A stretch of 5,063 nucleotides of DNA, taken from Woeseiaceae bacterium (lineage in GTDB: Bacteria; Pseudomonadota; Gammaproteobacteria; Steroidobacterales; Woeseiaceae). Positions 1-5,063 of this stretch are shown in pieces. The stretch is from NCBI GenBank assembly GCA_022615525.1, contig JAKEGN010000049.1, positions 1 through 5,063 on the forward strand, given 5' to 3'. Position 1 is the first letter of the stretch. Each line of letters begins with the position of its first letter. The position numbers and the translations under genes were made by a program. The notes beneath the pieces were generated by a model. That model saw nothing but the letters and a program-made list of their open reading frames with translations, ran no database searches and was not told the DNA's origin.

Positions 1-285
1 GCCGACCACGAGGTCGCGAAGCAAGCCGAGGTCCGCGCTGAGGAATCCGTGTTGCAGCTCGTCGCTGATGACCTCTTCGATCTGCAGCGCGCTGACCCTT
101 TGGAACGGTCCTTCGATCGTGATCGAGGCAATCGGCCTGTCCAACAGACGACTGCTGAACTGGTACGTCAGAACGATCGCTGCCACGGCGACCACGAGGC
201 CCGAGACCCTGGCCAGCCGCAGTTTCGGCAAGGCAAACGGCCATGTCCTTGCCGGCTTGCGCCTCTTCGCCTGCCTACGCGTCAT
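1..285 (-). CDS. ftsQ: FtsQ, cell division protein, N-terminal part only
   Basis: The gene leaves the window at its left edge after 95 codons with no stop. FtsQ is a bitopic inner-membrane protein that links early and late divisome proteins through FtsB/FtsL. The fragment has the expected layout. A strongly basic cytoplasmic tail (MTRRQAKRRKPARTW and on to about residue 26) is followed by one transmembrane segment (about 27-43, VSGLVVAVAAIVLTYQF). The periplasmic POTRA domain then starts at about residue 52 (IASITIEGPFQRVSALQIEE), continuing to GFLSADLGLLRDLV (80-93). The pattern of a beta strand with a Gly, then helix, then GFL..DL matches POTRA domains of FtsQ. ATG 285 overlaps the 3' end of ddlB by 11 bases in another frame and has GGGAG 9 bases upstream. 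Position after ddlB is the usual dcw order, and ftsA and ftsZ would be expected next, outside the window. Confidence 0.93.
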   Translation of the reverse strand, partial: MTRRQAKRRKPARTWPFALPKLRLARVSGLVVAVAAIVLTYQFSSRLLDRPIASITIEGPFQRVSALQIEEVISDELQHGFLSADLGLLRDLVVG

Positions 286-1270
286 TGGCGGCGACTCCCA
301 TGGCTGGCAATTCGTTCCCCCGGGCGAAGCTGGTCTCGAGAATGCGCCAACAGAGTTCGGCGAAGTCGATGCCGGCGACTTTCGCCGCCATCGGCACCAG
401 GCTGTGGCTGGTCATGCCAGGCACGGTATTCACTTCCAGCACATGCATCACACCGTCGCCGCCGGCCATCAGGTCGACGCGGCCCCAGCCGGAACAACCC
501 AGCGCCTCGAATGCACGCATTGCTGTCTCGCGATATGCATTTTCGAGATCGGTGTCCTCCGTTCCAGGACAGAAGTACTGTGTTGTGTCGGCTTCGTATT
601 TCGCTTTGTAGTCGTAAAAGATTCGCGGGGTCACGATGCGAATGCTGGGCAAAGCCTCGCCCTGCAACACGGCCACCGTGATTTCGTCCCCGGTGATGCA
701 GCGCTCCATGATTGCCGGGTCACCGAAACCGAGAGCCAGTTTCGCCGCGGCCGCAAGCTCGCCGGGACCGAGGACTTTGCTCATGCCGACACTCGATCCC
801 TGACCCGCAGGCTTCAGTACCAGTGGATAGCCCAGTCGTTCGGCTGCCGCCCTTGCGTCGTCGATGGCGTGAATGACCTCGAACTCCGGCGTCGTCACAC
901 CGACAGCGCGAAACAGCTGCTTGCTGCGGACCTTGTCCATTGCCAGCGCGGACGCCATGACTCCGCTGCCGGTGTAGGGCGTACCCAGGCACTGCAGGGC
1001 ACCCTGCATGGACCCGTCTTCACCACCGGCGCCATGCAATGCAATCCAGGCGCGGTCGAATCCGCGTTCGGCAAAGTCCCGCATGCCGTGTTCGGCAGGA
1101 TCCCAGGCAACCGCATCGATACCGCGTTTCAGCAGCGCTGTCAGTACGGCGGTACCGGTATCCAGGGACACCTTTCTTTCGCTCGATGTGCCGCCCAGCA
1201 AAACAGCTACATGACCGAAGTCCGTCGCTTTGCCGATGCGATTGCGCTTTTCTCTTGCGCCAGTGCTCAT
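275..1270 (-). CDS. ddlB: DdlB, D-alanine--D-alanine ligase
   Basis: This cytoplasmic ATP-grasp enzyme joins two D-Ala into the dipeptide that MurF adds to the peptidoglycan precursor. The product has 331 residues. Motifs are LLGGTSSERKVSL (24-36; Glu31 matches E. coli Glu15), ALHGAGGEDG (77-86), PYTGSGVMASALAMDK (98-113), the ATP-binding LKPAGQGSSVGMSKV (152-166; Lys153), the omega loop FYDYKAKY (218-225), GRVD (263-266) and EVNTVPGMTSHSLVP (279-293). Ser159, Glu196 and Tyr225 line up with E. coli Ser150, Glu187 and Tyr216. The Tyr marks a D-Ala-D-Ala ligase, not a VanA-type D-Ala-D-Lac ligase. Metal ligands Asp266, Glu279 and Asn281 are present. ATG 1270 overlaps the murB stop (ATGA) and has GAGG 7 bases upstream. 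This start gives a basic N-terminal tail about 16 residues longer than in E. coli DdlB. Confidence 0.98.
   Translation of the reverse strand: MSTGAREKRNRIGKATDFGHVAVLLGGTSSERKVSLDTGTAVLTALLKRGIDAVAWDPAEHGMRDFAERGFDRAWIALHGAGGEDGSMQGALQCLGTPYTGSGVMASALAMDKVRSKQLFRAVGVTTPEFEVIHAIDDARAAAERLGYPLVLKPAGQGSSVGMSKVLGPGELAAAAKLALGFGDPAIMERCITGDEITVAVLQGEALPSIRIVTPRIFYDYKAKYEADTTQYFCPGTEDTDLENAYRETAMRAFEALGCSGWGRVDLMAGGDGVMHVLEVNTVPGMTSHSLVPMAAKVAGIDFAELCWRILETSFARGNELPAMGVAANDA
295..299 (-). promoter_or_regulatory. Ribosome binding site of ftsQ
   Basis: GGGAG lies within the last codons of ddlB, 9 bases upstream of ATG 285, and supports the chosen ftsQ start. Confidence 0.6.
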
Positions 1271-2166
1271 TTCGACGCCTCGCCCACGATGCGCACCTCG
1301 TGCTGCAACTCGATACCGGTTTGCTCGCGCACGGTTTCCTGAACGAAAGTGATGAGCCGCTCGATATCCGCCGCGCTCGCGTTATCGCGGTTGATGATGA
1401 AGTTGGCGTGCTTGGCCGAGACTTCGGCGCCGCCGATGCGATGCCCCTTGAGCCCTGCAGTCTCGATGAGCCTGGCGGCGTGATCGCCGGGCGGATTGCG
1501 GAACACCGAGCCGCAACTCGGTAATCCGAGCGGCTGCGTGTCCTTGCGCCGGGCCAGCATCGCTTTCAGCGCATCCATGCTCGGTTTGGCCTGCGGATCG
1601 AATTCGAACTCCGCCTCGACGAACCATTCGTTCGTCGGACCGGTCACGTGGCGATAGGCGACCTTGAAGTCCCGCGGCGGCCGCTGCCGGACTTCCCCTG
1701 CCCTGTTTATGGTGGTGACGTTAAGCACGCGTTCCCAGGTCTCGCCACCGTGCGCACCCGCGTTCATGGCAAGGGCGCCGCCGACGGCGCCAGGAATACC
1801 GGCAAAAAACTCCGACGGGCCGAGGTTCCAGCGGATGCACTGCCGCGCAAGTTGTGTGCAGGGAACGCTGGAGCCGGCGCGAACGCGGTAGTCGCCGATT
1901 CTTTCCAGCGCATTGAATACTCCGGCCGTGGCGATCACGACGCCCGGTATGCCGCCATCCCGGACCAGCAGATTGCTGCCAAGACCGAACCAGAACAGCG
2001 GCACCGCAGGGTGCAGCTCGCGCAGGAATGCAGACAGATCCTCGAGTCCCGCAGGCTTGAAGAAGACCTCGGCCGGACCGCCGACGCGCCACGAGGTGTG
2101 CCGGCTCATCGGTTCGTTCTGTCGGATCTCGCCGGCAGCCGGCGGTGGTTTGATCGCGGCCATCAT
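1267..2166 (-). CDS. murB: MurB, UDP-N-acetylenolpyruvoylglucosamine reductase
   Basis: MurB is a cytoplasmic FAD enzyme that uses NADPH to reduce UDP-GlcNAc-enolpyruvate to UDP-MurNAc, the substrate of MurC. From ATG 2166 it has 299 residues. The FAD-binding part shows HTSWRVGGPAE (23-33), GLGSNLLVRDGG (61-72) and EFFAGIPGAVGGALAMNAGA (119-138). The C-terminal part shows YR (171-172), RRKDTQPLGLPSCGSVFRNP (206-225), HANFIIN (253-259) and EVRIVGE (290-296). By family knowledge, Ser220 is the likely proton donor, Glu290 the C-terminal catalytic Glu and Arg172 the catalytic Arg. The length and the GIPG...MNAGA...GSVFRNP pattern fit the shorter (type II-like) MurB rather than the roughly 340-residue E. 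coli form. The start is uncertain: tandem ATGs at 2166 and 2163 have AGG 5-7 bases upstream, while GTG 2217 would add 17 basic residues made largely from the DNA repeat. The stop overlaps the ddlB start as ATGA. Confidence 0.95.
   Translation of the reverse strand: MMAAIKPPPAAGEIRQNEPMSRHTSWRVGGPAEVFFKPAGLEDLSAFLRELHPAVPLFWFGLGSNLLVRDGGIPGVVIATAGVFNALERIGDYRVRAGSSVPCTQLARQCIRWNLGPSEFFAGIPGAVGGALAMNAGAHGGETWERVLNVTTINRAGEVRQRPPRDFKVAYRHVTGPTNEWFVEAEFEFDPQAKPSMDALKAMLARRKDTQPLGLPSCGSVFRNPPGDHAARLIETAGLKGHRIGGAEVSAKHANFIINRDNASAADIERLITFVQETVREQTGIELQHEVRIVGEASK
1278..1281 (-). promoter_or_regulatory. Ribosome binding site of ddlB
   Basis: GAGG lies inside the end of murB, 7 bases upstream of ATG 1270. 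It supports that start, and with it the longer N-terminus of this Ddl. Confidence 0.65.
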
Positions 2167-2236
2167 GACCTTACCTGCCGGTTTGCGAGCCACGTTTCGT
2201 GCCACGTTTCGTGCCACGTTTCCTGCGGGGCGGCTT
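2167..2236 (-). other. murC-murB spacer, the only non-overlapping junction in the window
   Basis: About 70 bases separate the murC stop from the preferred murB start. The spacer holds a 12-bp tandem repeat and is open in two frames. In the murB frame it reads from GTG 2217 as a basic extension of 17 residues (MARNVARNVARKPAGKV). In the frame that starts at the murC stop it forms a 25-codon mini-ORF. I see no promoter-like hexamers and no terminator (no stable hairpin followed by a T run), so transcription probably reads through. Confidence 0.6.
2191..2226. repeat. Three tandem copies of a 12-bp unit upstream of murB
   Basis: On the plus strand the unit CACGTTTCGTGC occurs at 2191-2202 and 2203-2214, and with one mismatch (CACGTTTCCTGC) at 2215-2226. 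A degraded fourth copy may lie at 2179-2190 (7 of 12 matches). CACG and CGTG within the unit are inverted complements around a TTT, so each full copy could form a small 4-bp stem in RNA or DNA. Because 12 is a multiple of 3, copy-number change would keep both overlapping frames open: (V)ARN repeats in the murB frame and ETWH repeats in the mini-ORF frame. Confidence 0.9.
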
Positions 2237-3661
2237 TCATTTGCGAAGCTCCAGGCGTGGTTTCACCGAAAGTTTGTCGGGCAGGCCGGTGGCGAAAGCA
2301 CCGATGTCTCCCGCACCCATGGTCAGCAACAGGTCGCCATCCTTCAGCAGCCCATCGAGTGCAGCCGGCAGCTTGTCGAGTGACTCGACGAAAACCGGCT
2401 CCACACCCCCACGACTGCGAACCGCCCGTGCGATCGCACGACCGTCCGCGCCGGCAATCGGTGCCTCACCGGCTGCGTAGACCTCGAGCAACAGGAGTAC
2501 GTCGGCGCTCGCCAGCACCGACGCAAAGTCGTCCAGCAGATCACGGGTGCGTGTGTAGCGATGCGGCTGGAATACGAGCACGATGCGCCGCCCGGGCCAG
2601 CCGCTGCGCGCCGATGCCAGCGTTGCAGCTACTTCCGTCGGATGATGGCCGTAGTCGTCGAAAAGGGTGACACGACCGCCGGCGATGCGAATCTCGCCGA
2701 GATTCTGGAAGCGCCGATCAATACCCTCGAAACCGGCAAGGGCGTCGGCTACGGCCTTGTCGCTGATCTGGAGTTCACCGGCAACGGCAATTGCAGCGAG
2801 TGCGTTGCGCACGTTGTGCAGGCCGGGCAATTTCAGCCGAACCTTCAGCGTGTCGTCACGACCTTCGCGAGTTACTGCAAACGACGAGGCGCCGCCGCTG
2901 AAAACGATATCGTGCGCACGAACGTCCGCGTCGCTATCCACACCGTAAGTGATTACCGACCTGCCGATTCTGCCAAGAATGGCGCGATTACCGGGGTCGT
3001 CGGCGCACACGACGGCCAATCCATAGAATGGCAGGTTGTGCAGGAACTCTATGAAGCCCTGCCGGAGTTTCTCGATATCGCCGTCATAAGTCGACATGTG
3101 ATCGGCATCGATATTGGTGACCACAGCGAGCATCGGTTTCAGGTGGGAGAACGAGGCGTCGCTTTCATCCGCTTCGGCCACCAGGTATTCCCCCTGGCCG
3201 AGCCTCGCGTTGCTGTCGGCGCTCTTCAGTCTGCCACCGATAACGAAGGTCGGGTCGAGGCCTCCCTCCGCAAGTACGCTCGCGATCAGGCTGGTGGTCG
3301 TGGTCTTGCCGTGTGTGCCGGCCACCGCGATTGAATAACGGAAACGCATGAGTTCGGCGAGCATCTCGGCGCGCGGAACGACCGGTAACAGGTCCTTTCT
3401 TGCCGCAGCGACTTCGGGATTGCTGTTGTCCACCGCGCTCGACACCACGACGGCGTCAGCGTCCGTGACGTTGGCCGCGTCATGACCGATGAAGACGGTG
3501 GCGCCGAGTCTGCGGAGCCTTTGCACCTGCGCATTGTTCTTCAGGTCCGAGCCCTGCACCTGGTAGCCGAGGCTCAGCATGACCTCGGCAATGCCGGACA
3601 TGCCGGACCCGCCGATGCCAACGAAATGCACGCAGTGGATGCGGCGCATGCGCTTGATCAT
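2237..3661 (-). CDS. murC: MurC, UDP-N-acetylmuramate--L-alanine ligase
   Basis: MurC is the cytoplasmic ATP-dependent ligase that adds L-Ala to UDP-MurNAc, the first amino acid of the stem peptide. The 474-residue product has the three Mur-ligase domains. The N-terminal UDP-binding domain starts with HFVGIGGSGMSGIAEVML (12-29). The central ATPase domain has the P-loop GTHGKTTTT (115-123), EADESDASF (163-171), TNIDADHM (182-189) and HNVRNA (282-287). The C-terminal domain has DDYGHHPTE (335-343), followed by FQPHRYTRTRDLL and, near the end, MGAGDIG. VGIGGSGMSG together with DDYGHHPTE identifies MurC rather than MurD, MurE or MurF. ATG 3661 overlaps the murG stop as ATGA and has a good GGGAG site 7 bases upstream. 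The frame stays open to 3754, but that extension lies inside murG and has no MurC-like sequence. Met5 is a less likely start. No key residue appears to be missing. Confidence 0.98.
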   Translation of the reverse strand: MIKRMRRIHCVHFVGIGGSGMSGIAEVMLSLGYQVQGSDLKNNAQVQRLRRLGATVFIGHDAANVTDADAVVVSSAVDNSNPEVAAARKDLLPVVPRAEMLAELMRFRYSIAVAGTHGKTTTTSLIASVLAEGGLDPTFVIGGRLKSADSNARLGQGEYLVAEADESDASFSHLKPMLAVVTNIDADHMSTYDGDIEKLRQGFIEFLHNLPFYGLAVVCADDPGNRAILGRIGRSVITYGVDSDADVRAHDIVFSGGASSFAVTREGRDDTLKVRLKLPGLHNVRNALAAIAVAGELQISDKAVADALAGFEGIDRRFQNLGEIRIAGGRVTLFDDYGHHPTEVAATLASARSGWPGRRIVLVFQPHRYTRTRDLLDDFASVLASADVLLLLEVYAAGEAPIAGADGRAIARAVRSRGGVEPVFVESLDKLPAALDGLLKDGDLLLTMGAGDIGAFATGLPDKLSVKPRLELRK

Positions 3662-4755
3662 GTCGTCACTCCCGCGAGTTCGAGACAGGTGCCGGTGATC
3701 CGTTGCAACGCATCCGGCATCGCAAGTGCCCTCGCCTTCCCTGCGCGCAGGCACAGTTCGTCACGACTCGTGAGCCATTCGGCCAGGAGCCGGGCCAGCG
3801 TCGTGTCATTCAGATCGCGTTCGGCAATAATTGCAGCGGCTCCGGCCTCGACCATGGGACGTGCGTTCGCCGTCTGGTGGTCGTCGACCGCTGCCGGAAA
3901 CGGAATGAAAATCGCGGCAAGACCTGCCGCCGCCAGTTCCGCGACAGTCAATGCCCCGGCGCGGCAGATCGCCAGGTCCGCCCAGGCGTAGGCGTCTGCC
4001 ATGTCCTCGATGAACGGCAGCAGTTCAGCCTCGACGCCATGCTGCCGGTAGGCCTCGCGCGCCGCATCGAGCGTGCGCTCGCCGGTCTGGTGTCGCACCA
4101 GCGGCCGCCTGTCGGATGGCAGCCTCGCAAGTGCGCCCGGTACGCCGCGATTAAGTGCGAGCGCGCCCTGGCTCCCGCCCAGTACCAGGAGTCGCAGGGG
4201 ACCGGTCCGGGCGCTGAATCGCTGCGCCGGCTCCGGCAACGCGGTTATCTCGCTGCGCACCGGGTTGCCGACGGTTTCGCATTTGAGGCCGGGCGGAAAA
4301 CTGCCCGGGAAGGCCTGAAGCACAACCCGGGCAAGACGCGCCAGAAGTCTGTTGGTCAATCCGGCCACCGCGTTCTGTTCGTGTATGAGCAACGGCCGCC
4401 GTGTCATCCACGCGGCGAGGCCGCCCGGCCCGCTGACAAATCCGCCCATGCCGAGCACGGCTGCCGGCCGGTGGCGATGCATGGCCCGAAGAGATTGGTA
4501 CAGCGCAAGCAGCAGCCGGAACGGCGCAAGCACGAGAGTCAGGATTCCCTTGCCACGCAGGCCCTGAACACTTATCCATTCCATGTCGATGCCGGCCGCC
4601 GGAACGATCCGCGCTTCGAGCCCGCGCTGCGTACCCAGCCAGACTATGCGGCAGGAGTGCGCGGAGAGTGCGCGTGCCACCGCCAGCGCCGGATAGACGT
4701 GTCCGCCGGTGCCGCCGGCCATGACCATGATCGGACGCAGTAAGGGACCGTTCAT
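3658..4755 (-). CDS. murG: MurG, UDP-GlcNAc:lipid I (undecaprenyl-PP-MurNAc-pentapeptide) N-acetylglucosaminyltransferase
   Basis: MurG transfers GlcNAc from UDP-GlcNAc to lipid I, giving lipid II, at the cytoplasmic face of the inner membrane. The product is 365 residues, normal for the family, with two Rossmann-like GT-B domains. Visible motifs are the N-terminal glycine loop GGTGGH (14-19), GMGGFVSGPGG (102-112), HEQN (125-128), GNPVR (163-167), the second glycine loop GGSQGA (193-198), HQTG (222-225), and the nucleotide-sugar site CRAGALTVAE (264-273) with DDHQTANA (291-298). A basic, hydrophobic stretch around residues 67-97 is where the membrane-associating patch lies in MurG. I chose ATG 4755 because it places the glycine loop at residue 14 and overlaps the ftsW stop as ATGA; the frame is open further upstream, but only inside ftsW. 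The Shine-Dalgarno is weak (GGGGCCGGG), so translation probably depends on coupling to ftsW. Residues 280 and 288 are Ala where Pro and His are common in relatives. Confidence 0.98.
   Translation of the reverse strand: MNGPLLRPIMVMAGGTGGHVYPALAVARALSAHSCRIVWLGTQRGLEARIVPAAGIDMEWISVQGLRGKGILTLVLAPFRLLLALYQSLRAMHRHRPAAVLGMGGFVSGPGGLAAWMTRRPLLIHEQNAVAGLTNRLLARLARVVLQAFPGSFPPGLKCETVGNPVRSEITALPEPAQRFSARTGPLRLLVLGGSQGALALNRGVPGALARLPSDRRPLVRHQTGERTLDAAREAYRQHGVEAELLPFIEDMADAYAWADLAICRAGALTVAELAAAGLAAIFIPFPAAVDDHQTANARPMVEAGAAAIIAERDLNDTTLARLLAEWLTSRDELCLRAGKARALAMPDALQRITGTCLELAGVTT
3669..3673 (-). promoter_or_regulatory. Ribosome binding site of murC
   Basis: GGGAG lies inside the last codons of murG, 7 bases upstream of the murC ATG at 3661. 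It supports this start over the longer open frame that begins at 3754. Confidence 0.75.
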
Positions 4756-5063
4756 TTGCCCGGCCCCGTAAGTGGCTTGCGGCGGTTTGCCGGACGTGCA
4801 TCGACCGCGAGTTCGTGGTGCACGCGCAGCAGCAGGCCGATGGCGATCATCATGATGATCAGGCTGCTTCGGCCATAACTGATCAGCGGCAGCGTCAGGC
4901 CCTTGGTCGGAAGCAGGCCCATGTTGACACCGACATTGATGAACGCCTGCAGACCGAACCAGGTACCGATGCCGACGGCAAGGAATGCTTCGAAATGCCG
5001 CTCCGATTCGTAAGCGCGCACGGCCAGCCGGAAGATTCGCCACAGCAGTGCGAAGAACAGACC
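4752..5063 (-). CDS. ftsW: FtsW, septal lipid II polymerase (SEDS family), C-terminal part only
   Basis: This is the last 103 codons of a gene that enters from the right edge of the window; its start is outside. FtsW is a multi-pass inner-membrane SEDS glycosyltransferase that works with PBP3/FtsI to build septal peptidoglycan. The visible part carries the family's C-terminal signature: a segment reading WFGLQAFINVGVNMGLLPTKG (fragment residues 35-55), then LTLPLISYG (56-64), then a hydrophobic helix (SLIIMMIAIGLLL). A short charged cytoplasmic tail of about 25 residues follows, rich in Arg and Lys. The LPTKGLTLPLISYG block separates FtsW/RodA/SpoVE proteins from other membrane proteins, and the position directly before murG favours FtsW over RodA. 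One residue is odd: fragment residue 65 is Arg (CGA) where E. coli FtsW has Gly (SYGGSS). The stop codon overlaps the murG start as ATGA. Confidence 0.96.
   Translation of the reverse strand, partial: GLFFALLWRIFRLAVRAYESERHFEAFLAVGIGTWFGLQAFINVGVNMGLLPTKGLTLPLISYGRSSLIIMMIAIGLLLRVHHELAVDARPANRRKPLTGPGK

Larger units (their letters stand above)
2163..2240 (-). other. Possible 25-codon bridging ORF between murC and murB
   Basis: ATG 2240 overlaps the murC stop as ATGA, and the TGA at 2165-2163 overlaps the murB ATG 2166 as ATGA. The predicted peptide begins MKAAPQ, has three ETW units from the tandem repeat (ETWHETWHETW), then LANRQVRS. It resembles no protein I know. Its codons fall in the repeat and the sequence has no fold or signal-peptide character. 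It could be a coupling ORF that carries ribosomes from murC to murB, or it could be chance. I treat it as a hypothesis, not a gene. Confidence 0.2.

Noticed and set aside
68..1342. Plus-strand open frame of 424 codons antisense to ddlB and the end of murB
   Set aside because: It lies opposite two clearly conserved enzymes. Its translation has no recognisable domain and is rich in Arg, His, Cys and Ala, as expected for the antisense frame of GC-rich coding DNA.
2191..2226. The three 12-bp repeats as a CRISPR array or an iteron-type replication origin
   Set aside because: The units abut with no spacers, are too short for CRISPR, and lie within an essential chromosomal operon with no replication gene nearby.
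2167..2236. Intrinsic terminator or promoter between murC and murB
   Set aside because: The possible stems are only 4 bp and no T run follows on the transcribed strand. I see no convincing -35/-10 pair.
1648..2670. Plus-strand open frame of 340 codons antisense to murB and murC
   Set aside because: It runs across the murB start, the spacer and the murC end, and has low-complexity Arg/Pro/His-rich sequence with no domain. It is a shadow of minus-strand coding.
2561..3334. Plus-strand open frame of 257 codons antisense to murC
   Set aside because: It is entirely inside murC on the other strand. Some stretches look protein-like only because they mirror well-structured coding sequence.
3703..4743. 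Plus-strand open frame of 346 codons antisense to murG
   Set aside because: MurG motifs are intact throughout the minus strand here, and the antisense product resembles nothing known. Codon periodicity of the GC-rich strand explains the open frame.
4756..5043. N-terminal extension of MurG by 96 codons
   Set aside because: The frame is open but lies over ftsW, whose own frame is conserved to its stop. The extension is Arg/His/Pro-rich with no MurG similarity, and MurG normally begins just before GGTGGH.

Overview
The window is a stretch of a division and cell wall (dcw) cluster from a Gram-negative bacterium. Every gene is on the minus strand, so transcription runs from high to low coordinates: ftsW (3' end only), murG, murC, murB, ddlB, ftsQ (5' end only). 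The sequence is GC-rich by eye. The gene order, the FtsQ at the end and the residue-level match of Ddl to E. coli DdlB point to a proteobacterium. I favour a gammaproteobacterium in which murB has stayed inside the cluster, unlike E. coli. This is inference from order and motifs, not a taxonomic assignment.

Layout, in direction of transcription. 5063-4752 is the C-terminal 103 codons of FtsW, the lipid II polymerase of the divisome. 4755-3658 is MurG, which makes lipid II from lipid I. 3661-2237 is MurC, the UDP-MurNAc:L-Ala ligase. 2236-2167 is a 70-base spacer with a 12-bp tandem repeat, the only real gap in the window. 2166-1267 is MurB, the UDP-MurNAc-forming reductase. 1270-275 is DdlB, the D-Ala:D-Ala ligase. 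285-1 is the N-terminal 95 codons of FtsQ, the bitopic divisome scaffold.

Together the genes cover early cytoplasmic steps (MurB, MurC), supply of the terminal dipeptide (DdlB), the last membrane-linked step (MurG) and septal machinery (FtsW, FtsQ). Four of the five junctions overlap: three are ATGA overlaps of 4 bases and ddlB/ftsQ overlaps by 11 bases. This indicates one polycistronic, translationally coupled transcript. I see no promoter, terminator, RNA gene, mobile element or CRISPR array.

I found no new system. The points most worth a second look are the murC-murB spacer, where a 12-bp repeat lies inside a 25-codon mini-ORF that joins both neighbours by ATGA overlaps, and an Arg in place of a usually conserved Gly in the SYGGSS motif of FtsW.
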